From assembly GCF_004349145.1 (NCBI RefSeq), contig NZ_SMFO01000001.1, positions 248,001-312,000 on the forward strand: a stretch of 64,000 bases of DNA, read 5' to 3'. Of the stretch, positions 34,067-43,820 are shown piece after piece; the first letter of the stretch is position 1, and each line of letters begins with the position of its first letter. The notes beneath the pieces are model-generated. The model searched no databases, was not told where the DNA came from, and worked only from the letters and a program-made list of their open reading frames with translations. Source of the DNA: Flavobacterium hiemivividum (GTDB lineage Bacteria > Bacteroidota > Bacteroidia > Flavobacteriales > Flavobacteriaceae). The position numbers and the translations under genes are program-made.

Positions 34067-34729
34067 ATGAAAAATACACTTATTGCACCCTCAGTATTGG
34101 CTGCCGATTTTGGAAATCTACAACGCGACATCGAAATGATCAACAATAGTGAGGCGGACTGGTTTCATATTGACATTATGGATGGTGTTTTTGTTCCCAA
34201 CATTTCATACGGAATGCCAGTTTTGGAAGCAATTAACAAGCATGCTAAAAAAACGATTGATGTACATTTGATGATTGTAGATCCAGACCGTTATATCAAG
34301 ACTTTTGCTGATCTTGGAGCTAATATCCTAAGCGTACACCTTGAAGCTTGTACACATCTTCACAGAACGCTACAAGCTATCAAAGCGGAAGGAATGAAAG
34401 CTGGAGTAGCAATTAATCCTCATACTAATATTGACTTGTTAGAAGACGTTATCAACGATATCGACTTAGTGTGTATAATGAGTGTGAATCCTGGTTTTGG
34501 AGGACAATCGTTTATCGAGAACACTTATGCTAAAGTTCAAAAACTAAAAGCTTTAATCACCAGAAAAGGAGCAACGACATTAATTGAAGTCGACGGTGGT
34601 GTTACAAACAAAAACGCAAAGCAACTTGTAGAAGCTGGAGCAGATGTTCTTGTAGCAGGTAGCTATGTATTTAAAGCTGAAAACCCAACTGCAACTATTG
34701 CTAACTTAAAAAAGTTGACAGCAATTTAA
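34067..34729 (+). CDS. rpe: Ribulose-phosphate 3-epimerase
   Basis: 220 residues, a TIM-barrel enzyme interconverting ribulose 5-phosphate and xylulose 5-phosphate in the pentose phosphate pathway. Family motifs: APSVLAADFGNL at the start, WFHIDIMDGVFVPN with a metal His and catalytic Asp, VHLMI, MSVNPGFGGQSF, and VDGGV near residue 175 with the second catalytic Asp. The gene stands alone with its own promoter and terminator. Confidence 0.96.
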   Translation: MKNTLIAPSVLAADFGNLQRDIEMINNSEADWFHIDIMDGVFVPNISYGMPVLEAINKHAKKTIDVHLMIVDPDRYIKTFADLGANILSVHLEACTHLHRTLQAIKAEGMKAGVAINPHTNIDLLEDVINDIDLVCIMSVNPGFGGQSFIENTYAKVQKLKALITRKGATTLIEVDGGVTNKNAKQLVEAGADVLVAGSYVFKAENPTATIANLKKLTAI

Positions 34730-34763
34730 TAAATCATTATATTTTTTTATAACATTAGAAAAC

Positions 34764-34795
34764 TCCCGTACTACATTTAGTACGGGAATTTTTTT
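34764..34795 (+). terminator. Terminator after rpe
   Basis: TCCCGTACTA (34764-34773) pairs with TAGTACGGGA (34778-34787) around a 4-nt loop, followed by ATTTTTTT. The T-run touches the stop codon of the convergent CBS gene. Confidence 0.92.
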
Positions 34796-35225
34796 ATAGC
34801 ACTTCCGTGTATTGATCCAATAAGTATTTTATCAAATCTGTAGTAGTAACAATACCAACTAATGCATCATTATCACAAACAGGCAAAGCATGAAATTCAT
34901 TTTTAGATAAAATTTCGGCAGCCTCTTTTATGGTTGTTTCAGACGAAATTACCACTATATCTTTAACCATTACTTGACTTATGGTAAACATATTAAACAC
35001 AATAGAATCAATCTTTTCAGTATCGTCATCAACCGACTCTGCATAAGAGACTCTCAACAAATCAGTGTAACTGAGTAATCCAACAATCTTATATTCACTT
35101 ACAACCGGAATGTGTCTGATTTTATTTGCTTTAAATAAGGATTCAGCTTTAGTTAAAGCATCAGAAAGATTCAACTTAATTATATTTTTAGTCATAATTG
35201 TGGATACTGGTACATTCTGTTTCAT
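34794..35225 (-). CDS. CBS-domain protein
   Basis: 143 residues consisting of two CBS modules (VSTIMTKNIIKLNLSDAL ... RHIPVVSEYKIVGLLSYTDLLR and QVMVKDIVVISSETTI ... HALPVCDNDALVGIVTTTDLI). A tandem pair forms a Bateman module that binds adenine nucleotides or similar ligands. With no attached enzyme or channel, the regulated partner is unknown. It is transcribed alone on the minus strand. Confidence 0.85.
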   Translation of the reverse strand: MKQNVPVSTIMTKNIIKLNLSDALTKAESLFKANKIRHIPVVSEYKIVGLLSYTDLLRVSYAESVDDDTEKIDSIVFNMFTISQVMVKDIVVISSETTIKEAAEILSKNEFHALPVCDNDALVGIVTTTDLIKYLLDQYTEVL

Positions 35226-35361
35226 AACATCATAGTTTTTAATTGCACTTAAATTTACAACAAAAAAAAGAAGAGCGTAACAAACGGAAAAAAACCAAAA
35301 TGATTAGTGGTCACAAATTCTGATCTTATTCAACGTATAGACCTTTCGCAACAAGGGAATT

Positions 35362-36219
35362 CTATAGCTTTAAATCTCGATCATCGAAATTAATCAGCTC
35401 CTTAACGTTATCATAAAGCTCTGGAAACTCTTTCTTGAATACTTCAGGTGTTTCAAAAAAATGTTCCAAAATTACTGCCAAAAACTCCATTTGGTTGGTA
35501 TAAGCATAAATTCTAAAATAATTAGACGCGACAAGGAGGTTCAACACGTTAGGTCTCACTAAATACTCTTGTATTTTTGCATAAGTACTCGCAAAAACAA
35601 CACTACTTTGATCCCTACTTCTCAACCCATGAAAATACAAGGCATGCGAAAACTCATGTATTCCAAGATTAAGATTGTCATTATCAAAACGGTTTCCTTC
35701 CATAAAATCCTGCCAAGAAAAAACCAAGGCTTTTAATCTGGGATTGAATTCTCCCTTATGATACTCTTTTCGTATGGTCGATAAATAAGAGTGTGGATAA
35801 ATGATTATCTTATCAAAAACATTAATCAAATAATGTCGCATCCCAAAAGTCAGCATTACATAAGAAGCAGCAATTAAAACCTTACACTGATCAGTAACTA
35901 CAAAATTATCTTTCCCGAAAAACTTATAGTTTGCAATAAAGACAGCCGTTCGGTGTTCAAAGAACAGTTTTCTATTTTCAGATAATCTTTGGTAAAAAGC
36001 GCATTCCTTTCTTAGAATATCTCTTTGTAGCAGACTCAATTTTTTTTTAAAAGGATACCAATGAATATAAAGCGGTTTATTAAAAACCATGACATATAGC
36101 GGTTCAACAATTAGCCTTACAACAAAAAGTACTATTATGATTCCGATAAATCCAATTAGAAAAACTTGAAATACATCCATCAATACTACAGCTAAAATCC
36201 TAGAGATTTGATTTGACAT
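35362..36219 (-). CDS. M90-family (MtfA-like) zinc peptidase
   Basis: 285 residues from ATG 36219. One transmembrane segment near the N-terminus (VFLIGFIGIIIVLFVVRLIV) is followed by a cytosolic domain with the zinc motif HEFSH (in LGIHEFSHALYFHG), as in MtfA, the glucose-PTS-linked peptidase. The family zinc-ligand Glu is probably in the MEFLAVILEHFFE stretch. A further open frame up to TTG 36249 lies inside the tRNA terminator and is rejected; ATG 36180 is another possible start. No Mlc or PTS genes are nearby, so the E. coli role need not hold. Confidence 0.82.
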   Translation of the reverse strand: MSNQISRILAVVLMDVFQVFLIGFIGIIIVLFVVRLIVEPLYVMVFNKPLYIHWYPFKKKLSLLQRDILRKECAFYQRLSENRKLFFEHRTAVFIANYKFFGKDNFVVTDQCKVLIAASYVMLTFGMRHYLINVFDKIIIYPHSYLSTIRKEYHKGEFNPRLKALVFSWQDFMEGNRFDNDNLNLGIHEFSHALYFHGLRSRDQSSVVFASTYAKIQEYLVRPNVLNLLVASNYFRIYAYTNQMEFLAVILEHFFETPEVFKKEFPELYDNVKELINFDDRDLKL

Positions 36220-36243
36220 TAAATCTACTGCTTTAAAACAAAA

Positions 36244-36285
36244 AAGCAATAAAATGGCAAAACATATTTTGCTATTTTATTGCTT
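36244..36285 (-). terminator. Terminator after tRNA-Arg
   Basis: AAGCAATAAAAT (36244-36255) pairs with ATTTTATTGCTT (36274-36285), and GCAAAA with TTTTGC inside, with one mismatch and a 4-nt loop. A T-run follows on the minus strand. The 18-bp stem starts 10 bases past the tRNA. Confidence 0.88.
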
Positions 36286-36294
36286 CTATTGTAG

Positions 36295-36368
36295 TGGCCG
36301 AGACAGGGTTCGAACCTGCAACCCTCAGAGTCGAAATCTGATATTCTATCCAGTTGAACTACTCAGCC
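36295..36368 (-). tRNA. tRNA-Arg (anticodon UCG)
   Basis: 74 nt on the minus strand. Acceptor GGCTGAG pairs with CTCGGCC (one G-U). The D arm contains GTTCAACTGGATAGAAT. The anticodon stem TCAGA/TCTGA closes the loop TTTCGAC, giving anticodon TCG. The T arm is GCAGG-TTCGAAC-CCTGT, and the discriminator base is A. CCA is not encoded. It reads CGA and probably other CGN codons. Confidence 0.95.
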
Positions 36369-36437
36369 ATTTTGATATGAACATTTAGACTTAAGATTAT
36401 AAAAATCCTAAATCTAAATTCCCAAATCCTAAATTTT

Positions 36438-36887
36438 TTAAACCAATAATTTCTTAACTATTGAAGAGATGGTTTTACCTTCGGCTGTTCCTCCTAGTTG
36501 TGCAGACGCTAACCCCATTACTTTTCCCATTGAAGCTATTCCGCTTGCACCAGTTTCGGCAATGATTTTTGCAATCACAGCTTCTACTTCTGCTTCGCTT
36601 AATTGCGCAGGTAAGAACTTTTCAATAACTGCGATTTGTGCTAATTCTGGTTCTGCAAGATCTAAACGATTTTGCTCTGTGAAAATTCTTGCGCTTTCTT
36701 TACGCGTTTTAACTAGTCTTTGAAGTAATTTAACTTCATCGTCCTCTGAAATTTCTTCTTTTGAACCTGAAGCTGTCTGAGCTAAAAGGATTTCAGATTT
36801 AATCGCTCTTAAGGCTTCTAAAGCTACTGTATCTTTGGCTCTCATGGCAGCTTTAAGCTCGTCCATGATTTGTACTGATAAACTCAT
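36438..36887 (-). CDS. GatB/YqeY domain-containing protein
   Basis: 149 residues from ATG 36887 (MSLSVQIMDELKAAMRAKD). All-helical YqeY fold with ALRAIKSEILLAQ, TRKESARIF, EIAVIEKFLPAQLSE and MGKVMGL. The domain resembles the tRNA-binding tail of GatB, and a role around aminoacyl-tRNA has been suggested for the family but is not proven. It lies downstream of ftsZ on the same strand, separated by a terminator and repeat copy B. An open frame to 36911 is not preferred. Confidence 0.85.
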   Translation of the reverse strand: MSLSVQIMDELKAAMRAKDTVALEALRAIKSEILLAQTASGSKEEISEDDEVKLLQRLVKTRKESARIFTEQNRLDLAEPELAQIAVIEKFLPAQLSEAEVEAVIAKIIAETGASGIASMGKVMGLASAQLGGTAEGKTISSIVKKLLV

Positions 36888-36957
36888 TTTTGTTTTTATT
36901 TGATTAAGCAAGATTGCTTAGTTTAATTACTTGTGACTTGTGTAATTGATTTATTTC

Positions 36958-37099
36958 TGCCCCTGATTGTAGTGAAAAGCCTTTTATGAGAAATTGCATT
37001 TTTTCTTGAACTTAAAAAGCGACCGAAGGAAGCTCTTTTAAGGACTTTGAAAAAAGCAGTTTCGAGAAAAAGCTTGAAACGAAAGCAGGATTAAGGCCC
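36958..37099 (+). repeat. Structured repeat copy B between ftsZ and yqeY
   Basis: 142 nt, same build as 163-306. AGC (37018-37020) pairs with GCT (37032-37034) around the loop GACCGAAGGAA. CTTAAAA (37011-37017) pairs with TTTTAAG (37036-37042), and GCATTTTTTC (36996-37005) with GAAAAAAGC (37049-37057). The stem sequence differs from copy A, but pairing is kept. The rest of the 285-bp gap holds two small hairpins (36905-36920, and AATTAC/GTAATT at 36925-36947) and the ftsZ terminator. Confidence 0.78.
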
Positions 37100-37133
37100 A
37101 TAAAATAAAAACCCACATTACGTGTGCGAAGAT

Positions 37134-37172
37134 AAAAAAAATAACCCGAAAATTAAATTCAATTTTCGGGTT
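37134..37172 (-). terminator. Terminator of the dcw cluster after ftsZ
   Basis: AACCCGAAAATT (37143-37154) pairs with AATTTTCGGGTT (37161-37172). On the minus strand it is followed by a run of about eight T. It lies 25 bases past the ftsZ stop. Confidence 0.92.
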
Positions 37173-37196
37173 AAATAATAATGAATTATGTACGTA

Positions 37197-39149
37197 TTAA
37201 TCTACATTATCATGTAAAAAAGAATTGTTAGAACGCAACTGTAAATCGTTGTTACTATCTGTTCCAACAGATATTCTCGAATTTGTATTGTTTGACTGTG
37301 TATTTGAGATGTCTATTCCTAATCTCTTATAAGCAGGCTCTTTTTCGTATTCATCCAATTTAGAAACATTATTGTGAAACTTGTAATTGAATTCCTTTAA
37401 CTTTTTTCTTCTCTCGTCAGCTCTAAGCTTCAAAGTATCCTCTATCGTCATTTCCATAGGAGAGATTTCCTCAAATCTTGTAGGAGCTTCTACACTAGCT
37501 TGAACTTGCTTCATCGTGATGTTCATCTCAGCAGGAATAACTTCTTCAACCACTTTTGCAACTGGTTTAGAAGAGGCGAAATTATCTTCGACTTCCATAT
37601 ACTCTTCAAGAGAATACTTGATAATTCCTTTATCTGACAATTCAGTCACAGGTACAAATTGAACGGGTTGGTTCACCTTGATGTCACGCGTTTCATTAGT
37701 CAATTCAAAAAATACTTTTTCTTCTTCTACTTTTTGCACTGGCTCTGGCTTGTAAACTGGCTCCGACTTATGAACTGGTAAATCAAAAGAGAAAGTAGTT
37801 TGTTCTTGTCTTTCTATCGCTTTTGGCTGTTGCACTTCTTTTACTTCTGCAGCTCTAGGAGAAGAGAAAGTAAAATCAATATCTTTAATAGGAGAAACGA
37901 TTTCGAAACTAACATCTAGGTTTTTAATAAACTCAGACATCGCCATCAACTCTTCGTTTCCCGCAACAGGAACTACTGGCTCTGGTGTAACCTCGTCTTC
38001 CACTAAATCAAAAACAACTCTTTGATTAGGCTCTGAAACTGTTTTTTCAGCGTTTAAATCAAATCCCGCTACTGTGTTTTGTGATAGATTATGAAAACTT
38101 CTTTGTTCATCCTCTAGTGTATGAATTATTTTTTTTGGCTCTGTGTTTACAATTCCATTTTGTTGTTCAATATCAAATCCCGTTGCAATGATGGTAACTG
38201 CAATGGCATCACCTAAGGTTTCGTCTTCACCAACACCCATAATAATATTGGCATTGTGACCCGCTTCATTTTGAATATGGTCGTTAATTTCCCCTATTTC
38301 ATCTAAAGTGATTTCATTAGAACCTGAAACGATGAGCAACAATACGTTTTTGGCACCTGTGATTTTATTATCATTTAGTAAAGGAGAATCTAAAGCAGAC
38401 ACAATTGCCTCTTTAGCTCTGTTTTCACCTTCAGCATTAGCTGATCCCATTATCGCAGTTCCGCTGTTAGACAAAACTGTCTTAGCATCACGTAAATCGA
38501 TATTTTGAGTATAGTGGTGTGTTATTACTTCTGCAATTCCTCGAGATGCAGTCGCTAAAACTTCATCAGCCTTTGAGAATCCAGCTTTGAAACCAAGGTT
38601 TCCATATACTTCTCTAAGCTTATTGTTGTTGATAACAATTAGAGAGTCTACTTGCTTGCGCAGTTTTTCGATTCCAATTTTCGCTTGCTCTTGACGCACT
38701 TTTCCTTCAAACAAGAATGGAAGTGTTACAATACCAACCGTAAGAATTTCTCTTTCTTTAGCTAATTGTGCAATTACTGGCGCAGCACCTGTACCGGTTC
38801 CACCACCCATTCCTGCAGTGATAAAAACCATCTTAGTATTGCGATCCAACATCTTTTCAATTTCAGCGATACTTTCTATCGCTGATTGTTGACCTACGTC
38901 AGGATTTGCTCCTGCACCAAGTCCTTCAGTTAAGTTCACACCTAGCTGAATTTTATTAGGAACTGAACTGCTTTGTAATGCCTGAGAATCAGTATTACAA
39001 ACAATAAAGTCTACTCCTTTAATTCCTTGTTTAAACATGTGGTTTATGGCGTTACTTCCGCCTCCACCTACACCAATTACTTTGATTACATTTGATTGGT
39101 TTTTTGGTAAATCAAATGAAATACTTCCAAATTCTGAGTTGCTCATCAT
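37197..39149 (-). CDS. ftsZ: Cell division GTPase FtsZ
   Basis: 650 residues, much longer than the about 380 of E. coli FtsZ. The GTPase core (about 20-335) has [15 protein letters not shown] and the tubulin signature GGGTGTG (115-121), then the T7-loop [13 protein letters not shown] region. About 310 further residues form a charged, Pro/Glu/Val-rich linker and end with [16 protein letters not shown] followed by an Asn/Ser-rich tail. [10 protein letters not shown] may serve as the partner-binding peptide. FtsZ builds the division ring. It is the last gene of the dcw cluster. Confidence 0.96.
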   Translation of the reverse strand: MMSNSEFGSISFDLPKNQSNVIKVIGVGGGGSNAINHMFKQGIKGVDFIVCNTDSQALQSSSVPNKIQLGVNLTEGLGAGANPDVGQQSAIESIAEIEKMLDRNTKMVFITAGMGGGTGTGAAPVIAQLAKEREILTVGIVTLPFLFEGKVRQEQAKIGIEKLRKQVDSLIVINNNKLREVYGNLGFKAGFSKADEVLATASRGIAEVITHHYTQNIDLRDAKTVLSNSGTAIMGSANAEGENRAKEAIVSALDSPLLNDNKITGAKNVLLLIVSGSNEITLDEIGEINDHIQNEAGHNANIIMGVGEDETLGDAIAVTIIATGFDIEQQNGIVNTEPKKIIHTLEDEQRSFHNLSQNTVAGFDLNAEKTVSEPNQRVVFDLVEDEVTPEPVVPVAGNEELMAMSEFIKNLDVSFEIVSPIKDIDFTFSSPRAAEVKEVQQPKAIERQEQTTFSFDLPVHKSEPVYKPEPVQKVEEEKVFFELTNETRDIKVNQPVQFVPVTELSDKGIIKYSLEEYMEVEDNFASSKPVAKVVEEVIPAEMNITMKQVQASVEAPTRFEEISPMEMTIEDTLKLRADERRKKLKEFNYKFHNNVSKLDEYEKEPAYKRLGIDISNTQSNNTNSRISVGTDSNNDLQLRSNNSFLHDNVD

Positions 39150-39207
39150 TTTATTTGGTTTTTGATATTAATTATTAATTGTTGTATTTTGTTATTGGGT
39201 CTTTGCC

Positions 39208-40587
39208 CTATTCTGCGTTATCTAAAAAATCTTTGATCTTGTCGACATAACGATCAAAAAAGGAGCGTTTTATTTTATCTCCAGTAGATTCTTCCTTAGT
39301 AACATTCCTAGCCGTTTCTAATTCTTGCTCTTCTTCCTCTCTTCGATCCTGAACTTCCATAACAGGAGCACGATATGGCGCTGCTTTTGGCTGAACAATT
39401 TCGTCTTTTCTAACAGCACTTTGCGTATTATTTTCGATGCTGTTCATCACTAACCCTACTGCCGTAGCATATAATGGACTAGAAAATTCCTCATCAGAAT
39501 CACCTGCTAAATGCTCGTTTGGATAACCTATTCTAGTATCCATCCCAGTGATGTATTCTACTAACTGTTTAATATGTTTTAGTTGCGCACCGCCACCTGT
39601 AAGAACAATTCCAGCGATTAACTTCTTGCGTGGATCTTCATGTCCGTAGGCTTTGATTTCTGTAAAAACTAGCTCAACAATTTCAACAACACGCGCGTGA
39701 ATTATTTTTGACAAGTTTTTAAGAGAAATTTCTTTTGGCTCTCTTCCTCTTAATCCTGGAATAGAAACTATTTCGTTATCTCTATTTTCACCTGGCCAAG
39801 CTGAACCAAATTTTACTTTTAATAATTCTGCTTGTTTTTCAATGATCGAACAACCTTCTTTTATATCATCAGAAATTACATTTCCTCCAAAAGGAATTAC
39901 GGCAGTGTGACGTATAATTCCATCTTTAAAAATTGCTAAATCTGTTGTTCCGCCACCAATATCGATTAAGGCAACTCCAGCTTCTTTTTCTTCTTGACTC
40001 AATACAGCGTCACAAGATGCTAATGGCTCTAATGTCAATCCCGACAATTCGATTCCTGAACTTTGAATACATCTTCCTACGTTTCTAATAGATGATGCTT
40101 GCCCAACTACAACGTGAAAACTAGATTCTAATCTTCCACCATACATTCCGATAGGCTCTTTAATTTCAGATTGACCATCAATTTTAAATTCTTGTGGCAA
40201 AACGTGAATAATTTCTTCCCCTGGCAACATGGCCAATTTATTCACTTGATCTATCAGAAGCTGAATATCAGCTCCGCCTATTACTTCTTCGGGATTACTT
40301 CTACTGATGTAATCCGTATGTTGAATACTGCGGATGTGTTGTCCAGCAATTCCTACTACTACATCCTTAATTTTATAACCTGAATTATTCTCAGCTTCTT
40401 GAACAGCTTGTTGGATGGATTGTATGGTTTGTGTAATATTATTCACAACTCCTCTGGCAACACCTAAACTTTTAGATTTACCAACTCCTAATATTTCCAA
40501 CTTACCGTATTCATTTTTCTTGCCTATCATGGCAACAATTTTTGTTGTCCCAATATCTAGACCCACTGCAACATTCTCTTTTTCCAT
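39208..40587 (-). CDS. ftsA: Cell division protein FtsA
   Basis: 459 residues, an actin-like ATPase that ties FtsZ filaments to the membrane. ATP-binding motifs: AVGLDIGTTKIVAMIG at the start, ALIDIGGGTTDLAIF in the middle and GIVLTGGGAQLKHI. The C-terminal end (KIKRSFFDRYVDKIKDFLDN) is a candidate amphipathic membrane helix, after a charged linker of about 60 residues. It lies 58 nt upstream of ftsZ and 8 nt downstream of ftsQ. Confidence 0.95.
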   Translation of the reverse strand: MEKENVAVGLDIGTTKIVAMIGKKNEYGKLEILGVGKSKSLGVARGVVNNITQTIQSIQQAVQEAENNSGYKIKDVVVGIAGQHIRSIQHTDYISRSNPEEVIGGADIQLLIDQVNKLAMLPGEEIIHVLPQEFKIDGQSEIKEPIGMYGGRLESSFHVVVGQASSIRNVGRCIQSSGIELSGLTLEPLASCDAVLSQEEKEAGVALIDIGGGTTDLAIFKDGIIRHTAVIPFGGNVISDDIKEGCSIIEKQAELLKVKFGSAWPGENRDNEIVSIPGLRGREPKEISLKNLSKIIHARVVEIVELVFTEIKAYGHEDPRKKLIAGIVLTGGGAQLKHIKQLVEYITGMDTRIGYPNEHLAGDSDEEFSSPLYATAVGLVMNSIENNTQSAVRKDEIVQPKAAPYRAPVMEVQDRREEEEQELETARNVTKEESTGDKIKRSFFDRYVDKIKDFLDNAE

Positions 40588-40595
40588 TTATCTAT

Positions 40596-41318
40596 TTATT
40601 TAGTGCAAACTACTTGTTTTGTAAATCTGAGGTCTATTTTTTTATACTTATATAACGAACTATCTAAAACTGCTTTTTGAAAAAAGGCCTTATAATCTTT
40701 GAATTTTTGCTCCATATTTGCAATATCTCCAAAATCAATTTCATAATTATAATTCCTATTGAGCATTTTCAACCGTCCATTGTGCATAACTTCTATAGCA
40801 ATGATGTTTTTTTTCAAAAAATCATCGTCATAAATTACACGGAATAATTGAGAATATTTTTCGCTATTTTTTCTATTAATCACCCCCGAAACAAGCGGAA
40901 CTCTGGCCGTAAAATTGTCTGAAAGCGGCATGATACCACCCTCGTAATCAACATAAAAAGAACCTTCTTTATCGAAAACCCTTGCTACTGGTGTCTTTTG
41001 AACTACTACTGCTTTAAGAACACCATCAATACTTACAAACACATCTGATTTGTCAATCATCTCATTTGAATTCAGTCTTCTTTCTAGCTTATTCAAATCT
41101 AATTTATCTTTTCCAATGCTTGAGGCATTCTCTTTATTTTCTATTAACAATTTATTAACCGTTTCTCTTTTTACAAAAAGGGCATTATCTCCTTCAAAAA
41201 CAACGACAGATTTAGTGAGTTTTCTGCTTTGATTTCGAATAGAAGAAAACGAAAAAAGAAAGATCACAGCTCCTAACATGAGCACTAATCTCATGTTTGT
41301 CCAGTTAAATATTTTCAT
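40596..41318 (-). CDS. ftsQ: Cell division protein FtsQ
   Basis: 240 residues, a single-pass inner-membrane protein with its helix at about residues 10-27 (RLVLMLGAVIFLFSFSS) and a periplasmic POTRA-type domain. Identification rests mainly on position between murC and ftsA together with this topology; sequence conservation of FtsQ is low. It overlaps the 3' end of murC by 14 nt, which suggests coupled translation. It links the ring to septal wall enzymes. Confidence 0.85.
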   Translation of the reverse strand: MKIFNWTNMRLVLMLGAVIFLFSFSSIRNQSRKLTKSVVVFEGDNALFVKRETVNKLLIENKENASSIGKDKLDLNKLERRLNSNEMIDKSDVFVSIDGVLKAVVVQKTPVARVFDKEGSFYVDYEGGIMPLSDNFTARVPLVSGVINRKNSEKYSQLFRVIYDDDFLKKNIIAIEVMHNGRLKMLNRNYNYEIDFGDIANMEQKFKDYKAFFQKAVLDSSLYKYKKIDLRFTKQVVCTK

Positions 41319-42654
41319 TTAGCGCTTTTTTAATTGACCCTACTAATTCTCCAATATCTCCCGCTCCAATCGTAACGATTATTTGAGCATCACTTTCCAG
41401 GATTGCTCCTATCACATTTTCTTTTGAAACTAATTTTTTATTTTTATTTTCCACTTTATTCAACAACCATTCTGATGTTATTCCTTCCATTGGCAATTCT
41501 CGTGCTGGATAAATATCCATTAACAACAACTCATCAAACTGCGATAAACTTTTGGCAAAATCATCAGCAAAATCTTTTGTTCTACTGAACAAATGGGGCT
41601 GAAACAAGGCTAAAACTTTTTTAGTAGGATATAATTCTCTTACCGCCTGATAAACCGCATTAATCTCTGTTGGGTGATGCGCATAATCATCGATATAGAC
41701 TAATTCATCCTTTTTAATCTGGTAAGAAAATCTTCTTCTAATTCCTTTGAATGAAGCTAAGGCTATTGCAATGGCATCGGTTGGGGTGCCGAAATTTATT
41801 GCCATTGCGATAGCCATCAAAGCATTCATTAAATTGTGTTTTCCAGGTAATCCAAAACGGAAATCTTTTAAAATTCCATTTGGTGTTTTTACGTCAAAAA
41901 TATAACTCCCGTTTTCGATCCTTACATTTATTGCGCTGTACGCAGCATCTTCACTCACCGCTACGGTAACGCCTTCTAAGGGTAATTCGGTGGTGATAAA
42001 TAATCTACTTTTATCTTCTACTTTATTTGCAAATTCAACAAAGGATTCTTCTATCGCATCACTGGTTCCATAAATATCTAAATGATCCGCATCCATTGAT
42101 GTAATACAAGCGATATTAGGATGCAAATGTAAAAACGAACGATCAAATTCATCTGCCTCAACAACAGTAACTGTTTTTCCGTTTCCTACTAGATTCGAAT
42201 TATAATTTTCTACTATTCCTCCAATAAAAGCAGTAACATCTGCACCGCTATCATGCAAAATATGACCTAAAATACTAGACGTTGTTGTTTTACCGTGCGT
42301 TCCCGCAACCGCAAAACAAAAAGTATCTTTTGTAATTATCCCTAAAACTTCTGCTCTTTTCTTAATATTATATTCACGTTCAACAAAATAATTCCATTGC
42401 GAATGTGTTTTAGGAACAGCAGGCGTAATAATTACTAAGGTGTTTTCGATATAATAATCTTCAGGAATCAAATCGATCCTGTCCTCAAAATGAATTGCAA
42501 TACCACTATCAATGAGCTCTTTTGTCAAAGCTGATGGCGTTTTATCGTAACCGGAAACTTGCTTGCCGATATTTTTAAAATACCGAGCCAAAGCACTCAT
42601 TCCGATGCCACCAATACCGATGAAGTAGACGTTATGTATTTGCTTTAAATCCAT
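41305..42654 (-). CDS. murC: UDP-N-acetylmuramate--L-alanine ligase
   Basis: 449 residues, a cytosolic Mur ligase that adds L-Ala to UDP-MurNAc. N-terminal nucleotide-sugar domain with YFIGIGGIGMSALARYF, ATP loop AVAGTHGKTTTSSILGHI (about residue 115), and the family's conserved DDYAHHPTEI in the C-terminal part. Length is normal. It is followed by ftsQ with a 14-nt overlap. Confidence 0.96.
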   Translation of the reverse strand: MDLKQIHNVYFIGIGGIGMSALARYFKNIGKQVSGYDKTPSALTKELIDSGIAIHFEDRIDLIPEDYYIENTLVIITPAVPKTHSQWNYFVEREYNIKKRAEVLGIITKDTFCFAVAGTHGKTTTSSILGHILHDSGADVTAFIGGIVENYNSNLVGNGKTVTVVEADEFDRSFLHLHPNIACITSMDADHLDIYGTSDAIEESFVEFANKVEDKSRLFITTELPLEGVTVAVSEDAAYSAINVRIENGSYIFDVKTPNGILKDFRFGLPGKHNLMNALMAIAMAINFGTPTDAIAIALASFKGIRRRFSYQIKKDELVYIDDYAHHPTEINAVYQAVRELYPTKKVLALFQPHLFSRTKDFADDFAKSLSQFDELLLMDIYPARELPMEGITSEWLLNKVENKNKKLVSKENVIGAILESDAQIIVTIGAGDIGELVGSIKKALNENI

Positions 42655-42685
42655 TTTTTATTTTTTCAATTACAAATCTTACTTG

Positions 42686-43774
42686 CTATTTTATTAAAGT
42701 TACTATCTTATCTACAATCATTTTTGTAGCATTAGGCATCGCTAAATGTTTGATATTTTCGCTCAATTGACTTTGCTTTCCTTTATCTTTTAACAGCGCT
42801 TCAAAAACCAAGCTAAACTCTGAATCGAGTTCAGACTCTTTCAACAATAGCGCACCTTTTTTATCTACAATAGCTTTTGCATTTTTAGTTTGATGATCTT
42901 CAGCAACATTAGGCGACGGGATAAAAATTACTGGTTTACCCACAATACATAATTCCGATACTGAGGACGCTCCCGCTCTGGAAATAATAATATCTGCTGC
43001 AGCATATACATAATCCATTCTTTCGATAAAATCAACCACCTGAACTGTCGCAGAATTGTATTTTTTATAATCTTCAAAATACAATTTCCCGCACTGCCAT
43101 ATTATTTGAACATTTTGCTTTTGAAAATTAACCAACTCTTTTTCGATCAATTGATTTACTCTTCGTGCTCCCAAGCTTCCACCAAGAACTAATAGTGTTT
43201 TTTTATCAACATCTAAATTAAAGTGAGCAATAGCAGCTGCTCTTTTACTTTCAATATCAATTAAATCCTCACGAACCGGATTCCCAGTTAAAACCATTTT
43301 TTCTTTTGGGAAAAATCGTTCTAGATTTTCATAAGCCACACAAATTGTATTTGCTTTTGTGCTTAATAATTTGTTTGTAATTCCAGGAAAGGAATTCTGT
43401 TCTTGAATCACTGTTGGAATCCCCATTATACTAGCCATTTTTAACAATGGTCCGCTGGCAAATCCACCTGTTCCAATAACTACATCGGGCTTAAACTCAT
43501 TTAATATTTTTCTTGATTTCCATAAACTATCGGCTAATTTTAATGGAAACATTAAATTTTGGGCACTTATTTTCCTTTGCAAACCTGCAATCCATAAACC
43601 TCTGATTTGAAAACCGGACTGAGGTACTTTTTGCATTTCCATCTTATCTTTGGCACCAACAAAAAGAAAATCAGCATCAGGAAAGCGAGATTTTAATTCA
43701 TTTGCAATGGCGATCGCAGGATAGATATGTCCACCTGTTCCTCCACCACTTAATATGAATTTATATTGTCTCAT
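42686..43774 (-). CDS. murG: Undecaprenyl-PP-MurNAc-pentapeptide GlcNAc transferase
   Basis: 362 residues, a GT-B glycosyltransferase at the inner face of the cytoplasmic membrane that turns lipid I into lipid II. It has the first glycine-rich loop [16 protein letters not shown] near the start, [26 protein letters not shown] (third loop) and [11 protein letters not shown]. Located between ftsW and murC, the usual place. Confidence 0.96.
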   Translation of the reverse strand: MRQYKFILSGGGTGGHIYPAIAIANELKSRFPDADFLFVGAKDKMEMQKVPQSGFQIRGLWIAGLQRKISAQNLMFPLKLADSLWKSRKILNEFKPDVVIGTGGFASGPLLKMASIMGIPTVIQEQNSFPGITNKLLSTKANTICVAYENLERFFPKEKMVLTGNPVREDLIDIESKRAAAIAHFNLDVDKKTLLVLGGSLGARRVNQLIEKELVNFQKQNVQIIWQCGKLYFEDYKKYNSATVQVVDFIERMDYVYAAADIIISRAGASSVSELCIVGKPVIFIPSPNVAEDHQTKNAKAIVDKKGALLLKESELDSEFSLVFEALLKDKGKQSQLSENIKHLAMPNATKMIVDKIVTLIK

Positions 43775-43820
43775 CTTGTTGAAAATTTTAGTTTAAAAAT
43801 TAACTAATTTCTTAGTAGTA

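Noticed and set aside
36220..36249. Upstream TTG start for the MtfA-like gene
   Set aside because: These codons lie in the tRNA-Arg terminator hairpin; ATG 36219 is the first sensible start.
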